This document shows, one piece after another, positions 29,362 through 42,015 of a DNA stretch of 64,000 nucleotides. The stretch is taken from positions 18,505,479 to 18,569,478 of the forward strand of contig CM060068.1 of NCBI GenBank assembly GCA_030533445.1, given 5' to 3'. Each line of letters starts with the position of its first letter. Positions within the stretch are counted from its first letter, which is position 1. Made by a program: the position numbers and the translations under genes. Below the pieces are notes generated by a model. That model made no database searches. It had not been told where the DNA came from and saw nothing but the letters and a program-made list of their open reading frames with translations. The DNA is from Cyprinodon diabolis. Lineage: Eukaryota > Chordata > Actinopteri > Cyprinodontiformes > Cyprinodontidae.

Positions 29362-29860
29362 CATCTCAAAACCCACGCGGGTCCCCAGTGAACCGTTTTA
29401 AAGCGTTTACAAATAATACCTCAGAATGCATGAAAATTACACTGGTAAAATGTTTACCTATATACACATTTAAGACATCGTTGGAAAGCTTAGATTCACC
29501 ACAATTCAACTACCTAGTTTATTTTATGGACATAGCTAGCACCAAAGCACAATTATAGCAGCATGTCGAAATGTAGCATGACAAAGCAGCCACAACAAGC
29601 AAGCATGTCTTTATTACTGCTGTTAAAAAAAACAATAAAACAAATTTTAGTCATGTTTGAACTGATGCAGCTTGGGCTTGATGCAGCTTGGATGTTTTAC
29701 TCACCCAATGTTCATGTATATATTCAGAAACTAGAAGGTTTTAGCTTTCAAATAATGTATCATACATGTAATTTGGGCTTACAGTTCCTCAGTTAAATGC
29801 TTATCCATTTTGGTATGAAAAATAGGCGTATTTCCCAGAAAAAAGGTGGATATTAAGAGG
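29362..29860. mobile_element. TTAA-flanked miniature element, second copy type
   Basis: 499 bp between TTAA at 29358-29361 and TTAA at 29861-29864. The left end CATCTCAAAACCCACGCGGG and the reverse complement of the right end CCTCTTAATATCCACC are weakly matched. The design, the position of a cccacgcgggtcc palindrome-like block just inside the left end, and the right end aagaggTTAA all mirror the element at 6241-6771. The 77-codon open frame inside has no recognised motif. Confidence 0.45.
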
Positions 29861-29864
29861 TTAA

Positions 29865-31779
29865 TTTACTCTTTAAAATATAACGGGCCTTGATAAGTGG
29901 CTTAAACACAGCAGTTGAGCCAGATCTGATTGAAAGTACAGCATTATTTCACTTGATATGAAAACTGGCTAATAACTGCCTCAATAGGAGGCCAGAATGG
30001 AGGGTGGTACAAAGTAGACAATTCCAGTTCACACTTCTTTTAACTTTTTATTTCTACTACATGAGAGATGATTTCCCTCCACTTCACTTCAGTGATGTAT
30101 TCGTTTTCTGTTTCTCTAGGAATCCCTCTGAAATACATAGATTATTGTTTTAGCATGAAGAAGTGTGGAAAAGTCCAGGCGTTATGCATATTTTCAGTAG
30201 ATTTTTTTTAAGTATGAACTAACTCATACTCAGCCTTTTTCAGGGTATTTAATCACAATGAGAAAATGACAGAATGTTGCTGCTGTTATCCTTTAAGTAG
30301 TTTAACCCTCAAATCCTGAATAAGTTGATCCCCTCAGAGGGAGATGTTGCTGCCGCAACATAGAGCTGAGTTCAAAAACACCTGCACATGTGTGCGCCTC
30401 AGTCCTGAGTGCCAGCAGCGGCATCGGTTGCTGCCGATGCTGGCGTCCGGACAGGAGGCTGCATTAATGTAATTGACATGTGTAGCAGCAGGAGCAGTGC
30501 AGCCTTGCAGCTGGTCTGATCTCTTTAATCCCAGTCCTGGACCGTTGCCCGGCCTGTTTTAGGTCACATTAATATAGTTGCAGCTCCACAGCTCTATCAA
30601 CCTGTGGTTTATATGGCTGAACGCAACTACTTGAGAGTGATTTAGTTTCATAGTGTTTGTTTGCTGACGTTTTATTTAAACACAAAATTCTCCTCTAAGA
30701 AAATTCAATCTTAATGTCCAAACTTCAACAGGGCAATCATTTAAGGTTTCCTAGAAACAAACTGAAGTTTGGATTATTGATGTTTAAGCAGAGAGTTGCC
30801 GTTTCCTCCACTCTGTGGGAATTAGGATACACTGGATGCATGTGGTTTTGCATGAAACCAAAACATGCTTAGGTGAAATCTGCCAAGTCTGCTTGGACTG
30901 CAAATAGAAAGCGGAGAGCTTCTGTTACCGTAAATCATGCATCCATTTGCAGATTTGTGTTTAAAGAGATTAAAGCAGGGTTAACGGAAAACACTGGTGT
31001 GTGTTTTGTGTTTGTATAGATTGTGTTGTGTGACATTAGGCTGATTCCGCACCAGATTTGGTAACTTTAATTACTTTAATTAGTTCCTCGCATGAAATAA
31101 AACTAAAACAGCTGGTGTATAAACATTTAGTTAGAAACACTTAAAAAGTTAAATCTATTTTTATTTCGGGTTTGTTGTGAAGCAGAAACCAAGTGTCACA
31201 GGCTTGTGATGTAAACGTAAACCCAGTGGCGTAAATATCTGTAAGCAGAGACATCAGTTGCTTATGGGCCCTCGACCTCTTTGGGGCCCCATCATTGACA
31301 CCTGCTAGGCCCCCTACGTAATTGTAAACTAAGATACATCTTTTTAGATGTGATGGTGCGAAAATTCCTCTTAAACCCGCCTGATCCTAAAGTGACTGAC
31401 CGCACCGGAACGTATTTATACCGCAACACATGCCAAATTTCAACATAATGGTGAGACGTTAAAACACGACACCAATAGCAAGCCAGACAGCGGTACTTTT
31501 AATTAGTATGTTAATAACTGTGTATAGTTCATTAGACGGTTGGTAAAAAATACACTCATATATGTTTTAAACTGCAATTAAGGTCTTAAAAGAATGATCT
31601 ATTTGAGTATTTCATTTTTTTCCTACTGCTTGGAATTATGGGTAACCCAGAGCGTAGATTAAAACCATAACCGTTGCGTACAATGTGTTAGCAACAATGG
31701 ATAACAAAAAGAGGTACTTAAGCAGATTCCAGAAAAGAAAAAGGAAAGAATCCCTATTATGGGATAATAAAGGGATTTA
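29865..31779. other. Non-coding spacer
   Basis: No exon recognised. 30,400-30,560 is GC-richer and contains the imperfect palindrome gcatcggttgctgccgatgc. 31,250-31,320 (cttatgggccctcgacct and following) looks like part of an interspersed repeat. Confidence 0.4.
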
Positions 31780-32330
31780 CATTTACATTACACACATTTT
31801 TTCCCATTCTTTGCAAAATAGCTCAAGCTTTATCGGATTAGATTGATAGTGCCTGAGGAATATTTTCTAGTCATTCTCAGTCTCCTTATTAGAACTTGCC
31901 CTAAATTTTTAATTACTCTAACACTTTATCAGACTATTGATTTACATCTTTCCTGTATAAGCCTGACTGTATTTTCAGATCCTTGTTCTGCTGGAGGGTT
32001 ATCAGTCGCCCAAGCAGCTTTTCTGTCCTTGCTGAAGCAACGGTCTCCTGTTAACATGATACTGCCACCACCATGTTTCAATCTGGGGTACCAAATGTTT
32101 TCTATGCAATTTGTTTTTTATGTTGGCTAAAAATGTTGAATTTGAGTTTGGCAATTTTCTCTCTATAATTGTTTGTGACAAAAAGTTGAAGTTGAATGCT
32201 TTTCCACCTGAGCTGTGGACCTTGCAGCTCCTCCAGAGTTACCAAAGGCCCCTTGTCATTATCTCAGATTAATATTCTTGCCTGACCTGTCAGTTTAGGC
32301 CATGTTTTGTTAGGTATGAGTTTCCAATGA
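31780..32330. mobile_element. Decayed DNA-transposon-derived repeat
   Basis: Contains tgctgaagcaacggtctcct, gatactgccaccaccatgtt, gctgtggaccttgcagctcc, tccagagttaccaaaggccc and gacctgtcagtttaggccat. These recall, from memory, a common fish repeat carrying antisense transposase fragments (the gctgccaccaccatg block is typical of Tc1-type elements). Very degraded; ends uncertain. Confidence 0.45.
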
Positions 32331-33589
32331 GGAATTAAACAGTGCTCTTAGCCAAGAGGTATAACAGCTTTATTCTGGGTATGCATGAATACTTTCTAAT
32401 ATTGTCTGAGGGTAGTTGGCGCTGGCTATAGGTCAATTTATCACTGCACTCAAATGAGAAGTTGTTGTCGAAATAAGTAAGATTATAATTGCAGAAACTA
32501 TTTATTTATTTTGGCGTATCTGGTGAACCGAGGCTTTACAGCGGTTATAAATAGCATCGATGTGCTGAGGGTTCATGATGCACGCAGCCTTTAAAGATTC
32601 GATGAGTGGAAACAACCGAAGAACAAAAGCTGGGCTGAAGGAGAAATCTGAAAGTCTTTCCCCCATCTCCATCTCCATCATCTTCCTCACTTTCCCTGCC
32701 TCCCTCAGGCCGTCTCCTCCTTTTCCTTCCTGCTGAATGACATTTCGGTAATGACGCCATTGGAGCCTGTCTTCTAGCCATGTCCGCACCCATGACCTCA
32801 CGACTCCACACAAACGTACAAGCACAAGTCTTATTATCACTCCTCAATTCTCTATCAGATCAGTAAATACCACTAACTTCCTCTCAGCTTGATTAGGAAT
32901 TTAAAGATTGCCCATTTTCTGGACTTGTCTGTCCCGTTAGCTTGTAGAGAAACTGTACTGGACACAGGGCTGCTGGTCAGCCTATTTAAGGACTGGGATT
33001 TTCCTTAGAACTGGGTGAAGCTCTATATCCTTTCATATTGGGGATGGGGTATTACATTTGCGGTTGCGAGGGGCTTAGATTAACTCTGCATTGTTGAAGA
33101 GGGAGACATGCCTTCTTTACAAATATTTAAAAGCCTTTACCACAATAGTTTTGTGCATGCAACCTTTTTTCTCTGTTGTTCTTTGAACCCAAAAATACTG
33201 TATCCATGCTGCTCCGTTTTAAATATACTCCTCTCTCTTGATATTTGTCCTAGTCGGCTTCTATAATTACCACAGCCTGGAGCTCCTCACGGGGAGCAAA
33301 TTAACACACACGAGTGGAGGAGCAAGAACCAGAGTCATACAAGCTGTATTCTACTGCCCCTGACCTCTGAAGTGTGCGCCTTTAGAATGGGGACATAAAC
33401 AACCAGGATGCACTGTTATTCATAGACCGCGGCCTTAATGTGTGCCCATGTTTGTGTGAGTAATGGTGGGCTGATGCAGCTCAGATAATAAGGAAATGAT
33501 GGTACAGCTCTGTTAGACTAAAATGGAAGAAAAACTTCAGCAGAGGCAGATAATTATTAGTTTATTTACCTATTTTTCGGGGTTTTTAC
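32331..33589. other. Non-coding spacer
   Basis: Minus-strand open frames at 32,502-32,847 overlap each other in two frames and show no family motif. This stretch is less AT-rich and could be conserved non-coding sequence, but I cannot support a gene. Confidence 0.4.
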
Positions 33590-33730
33590 TGCACTAGTGG
33601 CTCGTTTTTCTGACAGTATGCTGACAGTAAAAGGGGTATGAGAGAGGGGGAGGAACGTGCGGCAAAGGACCACAGGCCGGATTCGAACCCTGGTCGGCCT
33701 CGTGTGCCGGTAACCGCTGCGCCACCAAAG
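33590..33730 (-). repeat. SINE-like tRNA-derived fragment
   Basis: Contains ggattcgaaccctggtc, the reverse complement of a pol III B box (ggttcgaatcc type), plus gtaaccgctgcgccacc. This matches the tRNA-related head of a fish SINE read on the minus strand. Confidence 0.5.
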
Positions 33731-34489
33731 CACACCCTGGATTGTTTTACTTTGATTCTCTGAGTGAAGTTTTGGGCAGAGACTTCTGTCTTTGCCTCTT
33801 TGATAAAACAACCGAAGATATGCAGAGATGTGGGTATCAACAATAAGAAGATGATTTAATTTAAGCCGAGCTTTTGATCATATCTAGCATTGTATTATGG
33901 ATGAGCAGGTTCCTGAGGAGTATCAACCTGAAGACATAGAGACATCTGAGGTCACTGTTTTGGAAGCTGCAGTACCTCCTCAGTACATCCAGACTTTCGT
34001 GGCACGGCAGCTGCTTTAAAATGTCATCTAAGTGGGATCACTACGTTTGCTGTGATGAGATTAATTGGCAACAAGACATGTTTTGATCTGTTTTTGATCT
34101 GCCTTTTTTCACACTAAAGTAATTGCTTTGAAAAGCCATGAAGGTAAAAATAGTCCACGATGTTGATTAGGAATGCCTACATGGTGCTCCTGAACTTCCT
34201 GGAGTGCACAGATCTCCACAATTTCTCCACCGTGAGATCAATAAAGTCAATCAATCAATGAATCTAGCAATAACTCTTAGACGGAGGAAACGGAAGACAA
34301 AATTAAATACTTTTAAGTCTTCACAGAGATGCAGATGTGTCATCAGGAAGTGACATGAAGCTCATGGTCATCCTGGATTAAGACAAAAACAAAGGAGCGA
34401 CCAACCTGGACTAACTGACCGCCACATACACTCTCCAGCTGAGCACAGTGAGAGTCTTTTTACAAATTCCTCCGTGCGTCTTCCTGGTG

Positions 34490-34620
34490 GTAAGAGCAGT
34501 GTGCTTGTGCTCTGAGAAGGTTTTAAGTACCTGGTTCAATCCCCAAAGTGCACTCTGAGTCCCTGAGCAAGAGCCTTAACCCCACACTTTCTCCAGTGTA
34601 AGATTAATAAAGTTCAATTA
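34490..34620 (-). repeat. SINE-like interspersed tail, copy 3, inverted
   Basis: ccctgagcaagagccttaac and ccccacac are the reverse complement of the gggttaaggtcttgctca block in copies 1 and 2. It ends gattaataaagttcaatt. A related tail (gagatcaataaagtcaatc) occurs at 34,232-34,255. Confidence 0.55.
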
Positions 34621-37600
34621 TATTATTTCCACACAGTTCATTCATGTTGTGAACCCTTATTGATCAAGGAAATCAATCAAAAAAATTGTCTATTGAGGAG
34701 CCAGGAAGTTCCCTTGTCAGGGCGGAGATTGACGAAAGAAACAGTTGCCCCATGACCCAGCAGCAGCAGCAAAGCTCACCCAGCACTCCATCCACGCTTA
34801 AAGCAACATTAAGAGCATCATTGTCTGCATGTCTTCTGCCAGTCCTGCCTCAATGTCACCCACAACAACCACAACCCTGGTGAGACCAACTTGTTCTAAA
34901 AGAAAGAGGTGTCAGGTCTGCCCTATGAATAAGGGCAGAGAGACAAATGCTTAAAAAAATATCACGTTTAAGGTGTCACTTTTTACCACATGTGCATCTA
35001 AACATACAGGCATATGTACGCGTTGACTTGCAAAGAGAGACTGTTTTTGGACGTAGTTTAAACATACCATGTCTCTACTGCAAAATATATCTATTAAAAA
35101 AATAAATGCGTGACCTTTTGCCAAGTGGGACACTTTTTGATTTGCTTTGTTTGATTGAATTTCTTTGTCTTTTGGTTGACCTTATATTATAACATATATT
35201 TATTTGGAATAGAAGCTTTTTCTTGCATTTCTCTTGAACATAATTTGTTTAAAATGGGTAGAAGTTAATCTGTAACACAGCAGATGTGACTTTAACACGT
35301 TTAAATTAAAAACAAGTTACTTTTAGTTTAAATCGTTTGAGTTTGACCCAAAAGGTGTCAGCCAATCACACTGCAGTATTATAATTTAAAGCGGAGCTAT
35401 AGGTGTGAGGAAAGCAAGAGCTGCAAAGCCCACAGTCCTATCAAAATAGGACGTAATATAACTGCTGCTATCACCTCTGTTTAATAAGAATCCACAATTT
35501 CATATCAGAAAGAAAAACATTAACATTAAATTTGATACCATTATTTGCAAAAACCAAACTTTGACCAATCAGCTTGAAAGGTTCTGCTGAACATACTTCT
35601 TTTACTGAACAGATTTGATGGAAGCATTCCAGATTAATAATGGACTTAGAGTTGCATGTGATCAAATAGACATATCAGGTTACCAGATCTTCAACAGTTA
35701 TTATTGGTCACCTGTTGATTTCCCTGTATATCTCACCTGCTTATCTTTAAATATTATTATTACTATGGAGTGAAAACAGGAAGCAGTAAGCATATGTTTA
35801 TGTTGTGATTCTTGGGAACTACACCAACTTGTTTGTACTTATCTAATCGTCCTTCAGGTTAGTGTTTTGCCAACCATGCATTGCCCATGTGCAGAATTTA
35901 AAAATCAAATAAATAAAACCCATCAGTGAGCCCTTCACAGCCTTGGAGGTTGTTTGTCTTGCTTATCTGTCTCTATTTAATGAGCTCATTAGTTTGTTTA
36001 CTTCAGATGGCAATATTGAGAGCCACTCATCTCTGCCTAGTAGTACCATTGTTTGTTGGAAGCTGAGAAGTTTGGAAAATACTGATTGGACTCTTGTGTC
36101 TGTAGTTCTGTACGGTGAACTTCCCTAATATAAGGTGCTCCACAGTATTCCAGTTTTTCCTAATGAAGATAAAGTTTCTAAAAACTAATAGACGATTTTA
36201 TCCTTGTGCAAAAAGTGAATAAAATGTTTTTTTGTTTTATGTGCAACACATGACTGGTAAAATAGTGTACATGTTCTGTTGACCTTGGTTGTGTTGCACT
36301 CTGTATCTTTGCCCTGGGGTTCTCCCTTGACTTTGTATTTCTGTCTGTTACAATGTGTTTCCAGTTATGCCAATATAATGTCAGGATGACCCGTCTACCT
36401 ATAGTCTTTTTTTTCTGTTTACATAATCAAAGGGCAGAAGAATAACATTTCTCCAGACTCTTAACAGTCCTGTTATTCTCATGGATTTCAAAAAAGAGTA
36501 CTGGACAGCATTAAAATCTGTTGCTGTTATCTAAGAGAAGCTTCTGTGCACAGCAGCATGACTCTGCACGCAATCTGCTAAATCACGCTTAGGATTACTA
36601 GGTGAATGCATTTCAGAGGGAGGCTTTATGCCTGCTGCTTCTCATGCGTTTGCTCCTGCAGCCTGCTTTGGACTTGCCATTAAGACAAAATAGGGATACG
36701 GATTGTTGCAGTGGAGCTGGATGAATCGTCTGGGGGTGTAGAGTGGTTATTGTTATGCAATTTTCCTCTTGGTGTAGATTGGTCAGGGGATGAAATGTGG
36801 CGGACTCCGCACCGCCATCTCTCCAGAATTATCTCCCAATGACACAGGTTGTTGTGGGCAGAACTTGCTTTGTTTATGTAAAACCAAAGAAATCACCTGG
36901 GTTTGCGTGCAAACTAATTCTCATTTTATCAAAACAGGTTTGCTCATAATGTCACCACATTATTTGAGTTGTTGGAAAAATCAGCTGGAATACACTCTAA
37001 AAGTCTGATTTCAACTTAGAGTTAAACATGAAGATCTTCATCCTTCACAAGTGATACCCAGGGTAATACACATTTATATGATTTCATCCTTAGCAAAAGA
37101 AATGCTGCCCCTGAACACTGTTCAAATGTCAAGCCGTACATAGATAAAGAACAAGGTATGAACTGCTAACAGAGAATGAAAGATGCAAAAATAACAAAAT
37201 CCCTGAAAGGATGCCCTCTGGAGGCTGCAGTGGAGAGGATCACCAATAGATGCTTTTATCTTGCTAGCTTAGTAAAAGTCTGCATCGTTAAAGAAATCTT
37301 GATCTTATTTATACTGTATTCTGCTGTTTTTGTACTCTGTATTCATGTCCTGGTTGAAAATACAGACATCCCAAGTCTCCAGGAAGTTCCGGGAGTCTCC
37401 TTGGGGGGTTCGGGGGAGGTTCGATACGCATCTCCCTGAAATAAGTTTTTGGAATAAGGGATCTCTACAAATAATACCAGGAACTGTATGTCTTAGTGCT
37501 TCCAAAAAAAAGATTCTTGGAGAAGCAACAAGTCTTCTCTTCAATATGCTCTTGATTTTGCTTTAAGTTCTAGTACACTGGATTCCAGTGAGAGTTTGCG

Positions 37601-40226
37601 CATAAATTATCTTTTGTTGCATTAATTCCTGATTTTTCCCTGATTTCCTCTCACTTAACCACAGAAAATATCCATATTGTCCTCAAAACCTGGTTAAATG
37701 TGTCACAGTTATCCAAACTGCTAATGCTAAAGCTGAAACTCTTCTAGTTGACAGTGGTAGCCATCATTAGTTTTCCTCTGTTTCTAACATAGCTTGTTCT
37801 GTTTGCGAATAAACATAGCAAGTTGCCAATTCTCATACGGCTAAACAGCTGCCATCGTCTTTGGGCGGCCATCTTGATAGACCTTTAAGGCCAATTTATA
37901 CTTCTGACGTATAGCCTCTGCAACCGTCAAATCTGTCTCTGTGCAGAGGTTCTGCAACCGTCGTCATCGTAGATCTTTAATCTTTAAATGTTTGTTCTTT
38001 CTTAAATTTTATTTAGTTGTTTAGTTGTTAGATATTTTCTGTTTTTTTTTTTTTTTTGCCATGGTAACATCCAGATTTTCCCATTGTGGGGAAAATGAAG
38101 GTTTCATTTTAGTAATGAATGGGTCTTCTCGTTTTCTAAGAAAATGTTTCTATTTTTCCAAGGCAAAAAAAACACCCATGGAATAAAAAAAAAAAAAAAA
38201 AAAAAAAAAAATTTAAATTTCAGTCTCTAAAAATCTGTATTTTAGTTACAGTTTGAATAACATGTAGCTCTCAAAGCTGTTCTTCATCAGGGTCTAATGC
38301 AGTTTGCTCTCCCTTATTGTGTTACACTAATGAGGGGATTTGCAGAACAGTCCTTTATCAATAAATGAGCATGTTGGTCTCCAAACAGGAAATGACCCGA
38401 GGTTATGACTAATAAATAATTATTTTGGTTGCAGATGTTTTACTCACCAAAGAAAGAAGACAAATGGAAATAAAGAAATTATTTAATTTATTTTGCTAAC
38501 CTGTTTTAGGTTTGATTTTTGGTGTTGCGTTTTTGTATTTGCATTAGACAAAAATGGCTTTGCAATAGAAAATATAACATCAGGTTACTCAGTCTAAAGG
38601 TCTCCATTGTGGGAAAGTAAAGATTGATTCTATTGTATTTTATTCTGTACTATTCTAATCTATTCCGTTCTATTTTATTGAAATATCTTGTAAACATCTA
38701 TTCCTCTGAAATAAATAATTAAATGAGGGGGAAAAAAGCATTTAAAACATATGACCAACTTATAAGCAAGGATTGGAGATAAAATTATATTTTTAAAAAA
38801 GTAGAATTGAACGAAAAGTAATGTTAAGGCCTATAATGTTGTTGCTCCACTGATGCTTAAATTGTCGCTTAAATGGATGGAAGCTTAAAAGGAAAGAAAA
38901 TCTAGAGACAAAGCAGCTATTAGTTTACCTCTTATTGTAATAAGCCATAAACCATGTTAACGACACAGAAATATTGAGCTGTATTTTACAAAAAAACACT
39001 GATATAACTGTGGCCATGGAGAGGCACGGTGGTGGCAGTATCAGACTGTGGGGAATATCTTGTGTCGTTCTTCATCTCCTTCAGTGCAGTCTTTTTGTTG
39101 ATTAACACTAAAGAAAATAAAGAAAAACAATACAATCTCTAAAAAGTTTTGGTTGTAATAAGAAAACATGATGACAGAAGAACGAGACACAGGATTAAGA
39201 TTTTTGATTGTCATCACCTCAAGTTGTAGGTATTAATCTCTTCACATGGATGGGTTTAGAATATGTTTGCTTCAGTAACTGTTATTTTCATGTTAGTCTA
39301 AAGGATATTGCTGAGGTTATTGGTCTGTGTTTTGTTTGGAGCCATCGTTCTGTTTTCATTTCTTTATCTAAGAGCTGTAAACAATCTGAAATCATGCAAT
39401 GGTCTCATTACAGGCTTGTAGCCAACAATCCTGGCGGTATAGGGCATTTGTTAGTAATTATAGATGTGTGGATGTAATAGCGTCTGTATCTGGGCCCTTG
39501 CCTGTGCTGGCAGATTGGAAAGGTAAGATTTCTGTGTGCAATGCTGCTTTGTCTCTTATTAATGAAGGGGACACAGGAGCTGTCAATGCTGCTGTTCCGC
39601 TGCCGGTGAAATAGTAATGAGTGTGCATAACAGAGACAGGTCAGTGTGGTTTACAGCTCTGCTGCGTTCGGTTGTGGAGCCGAAGCACATGGAGCTCTGG
39701 CTGGCTGCGCTTCGTGTCGGAGGGCTTTGGATGATGGAGGCAGAGATGGACATGTTTTGCAATCTGAGAAATGAGGCGGATTGAGAAGCAGAGGTCAGAT
39801 TCTTCTTTTATTTGTGTTTTGGAAATATTTGAAAACCTCATTGTTTACCTTTTACAAATAAAAGGTTTCCAAACTTCTGAGTAAACTCACTGAGTATGTT
39901 ATCACTCAGTGGCTAACATTAACCCTTGTTTTCCATGCTTTAGTCATTTATTTTTGCTTAAACTGAAGTAATTACATCTAAAAGGAACATTTATGAGCTT
40001 AGTTCAGAAATGTCCTTTAGTGTTAATATCAGTTTATCAGCAAGTTTCCTTTAAACTAATTAGCATTCAAAAATGGCAACATTGCTGATGTTTAATTTGA
40101 GTTTTGCTTTGGGATTCTGAACATCATTATTCACTATAGTATATTTGTTTTTCTTTCTCTCTGCTGCTTTTTGTTATAGATTTAATCATCCAAATACTGG
40201 GACATGCACATTAAACTAGTTGGGGG
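34621..40226. other. Long non-coding stretch
   Basis: I see no supported exon. There is an A-run at about 38,185-38,212. A short block at 39,020-39,060 (aggcacggtggtggcagtat) resembles a transposase fragment repeat. All open frames here are short and without family motifs. Confidence 0.45.
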
Positions 40227-40547
40227 TAGCGCTGCAACTAACGTTTATTTTGCAAATTGATTGGCCTGTCGACTAATAATCCGATAGTCAAAGATTCTTT
40301 CAAGAAGACTTTTTACTAAATAAAACCAGGTGAAACTCAAACATTTACACTTGAGGAAGTATATTTTAACAGAAGAATATTTAAAAAAAAATCTTGCAAA
40401 ATCTTTATATATATATTTTTTTCTCTAAGTGGGTCGCTCTATCAGCTAAAGACATGTTTTAGAGTCTCCATACTCCAGTTAACGATTAATTAATTACTAA
40501 ATTAGTTGACAGTTATTGATTAAACACGATTAATTGTTTCAGCTCTA
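40227..40547. mobile_element. hAT-type miniature element
   Basis: Left end TAGCGCTGCAACTAACG; the reverse complement of the right end is TAGAGCTGAAACAATTAATC. The interior repeats cgattaattaatt-type words. This is the widespread ggctgcaactaacgatta family of fish. Similar agttgg 6-mers flank both ends, consistent with a decayed target duplication. Confidence 0.65.
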
Positions 40548-40678
40548 GTTGGTAGTAATAAGATGATATCCAGTAACTAGATTAAGACTTTTTTAATTGT
40601 TGAATAATTGAGGAAGAAAACAGTTGTCCTAACTGATTTATTTTTAAATAAATAAATGAAAAAAAAATAAATAAATAA

Positions 40679-40679
<1 letters not shown>

Positions 40680-40745
<66 letters not shown>
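40680..40745 (+). repeat. (TA)n microsatellite left of Tc1-like element
   Basis: About 31 TA units. A matching run continues at 41,973-42,009 beyond the transposon, so the element sits within one TA repeat. Confidence 0.95.
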
Positions 40746-40748
<3 letters not shown>

Positions 40749-40752
<4 letters not shown>

Positions 40753-41968
40753 TCACCGGCCACTTTATTAGGTACCCCATGCTAGTAACGGGTTGGACCC
40801 CCTTTTGCCTTCAGAACTGCCTCAATTCTTCGTGGCATAGATTCAACAAGGTGCTGGAAGCATTCCTCAGGGAGTTTGGTCCATATTGACATGATGGCAT
40901 CACACAGTTGCCGCAGATTTGTCGGCTGCACATCCATGATGCAAATCTCCCGTTCCTCCACATCCCAAAGATTCTCTATTGGATTGAGATCTGGTGACTG
41001 TGGAGGCCATTTGAGTACAGTGAACTCATTGTCATGTTCAAGAAACCAGTCTGAGATGATTCCAGCTTTATGACATGGCGCAATATCCTGCTGAAAGTAG
41101 CCATCAGAAGTTGGGTACATTGTGGTCATAAAGGGATGGACATGGTCAGCAACAATACTCAGGTAGGCTGTGGCGTTGCAACGATGCTCAATTGGTACCA
41201 AGGGGCCCAAAGAGTGCCAAGAAAATATTCCCCACACCATGACACCACCACCACCAGCCTGAACCGTTGATACAAGGCAGGATGGATCCATGCTTTCATG
41301 TTGTAGACGCCAAATTCTGACCCTACCATCCGAATGTCGCAGCAGAAATCGAGACTCATCAAACCAGGCAACATTTTTCCAATCTTCTATTGTCCAATTT
41401 CGATGAGCTTGTGCAAATTGTAGCCTCAGTTTCCTGTTCTTACCTGAAAGGAGTGGCACCCGGTGTGGTCTTCTGCTGCTGTAGCCCATCTGCCTTAAAG
41501 TTCGACGTACTGTGCGTTCAGAGATGCTCTTCTGCCCACCTTGGTTGTAACGGATGGTTATTTGAGTCACTGTTGCCCTTCTATCAGCTCGAACCAGTCT
41601 GGCCATTCTCCTCTGACCTCTGGCATCAACAAGGCATTTCCGCCCACAGAACTGCCGCTCACTGGATGTTTTTTTCTTTTTCGGACCATTCTCTGTAAAC
41701 CCTAGAGATGGTTGTGCGTGAAAATCCCAGTAGATCAGCAGTTTCTGAAATACTCAGACCAGCCCTTCTGGCACCAACAATCATGCCACGTTCAAAGTCA
41801 CTCAAATCACCTTTCTTCCCCATACTGATGCTCGGTTTGAACTGCAGGAGATTGTCTTGACCATGTCTACATGCCTAAATGCACTGAGTTGCCGCCATGT
41901 GATTGGCTGCTTAGAAATTAAGTGTTAACGAGCAGTTGGACAGGTGTACCTAATAAAGTGGTCGGTGA

Positions 41969-41972
<4 letters not shown>
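40749..41972 (-). mobile_element. Tc1-like transposon, nearly intact
   Basis: About 1.22 kb. The left end ACACTCACCGGCCACTTTAT and the reverse complement of the right end ACACTCACCGACCACTTTAT form terminal repeats of about 28 bp, continuing TAGGTAC. It is inserted in a TA microsatellite, in line with the TA target of Tc1/mariner elements. It carries a single transposase frame on the minus strand. Confidence 0.92.
40782..41823 (-). pseudogene. Tc1-like transposase, one frameshift
   Basis: Reads from ATG at 41823 (MGKKGDLSDFERGMIVGARR) through a paired-like DNA-binding region (GLSISETADLLGFSRTTISR) to the catalytic domain. The acidic triad is visible: D in [10 protein letters not shown] in YFQQDIAPCHKA, and E in SPDLNPIENLWD, with 34 residues between the last two (DD34E), typical of Tc1. 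The frame breaks once within an A-run near 41,669-41,675 (T-run on the plus strand), where an extra base moves the remaining 274-codon frame (M at 41606) out of phase. Without that change it would be full length for the family. Almost no other decay, so the insertion is relatively young. Confidence 0.88.

Positions 41973-42015
<43 letters not shown>

Noticed and set aside
32502..32847. Two overlapping minus-strand frames of 100-112 codons
   Set aside because: Different frames over the same DNA, no recognisable domain, no convincing splice sites; left as possible conserved non-coding sequence.
33660..33730. Functional tRNA gene on the minus strand
   Set aside because: Only a B-box-like stretch is present; no cloverleaf can be closed and the flanks look like a dispersed SINE.
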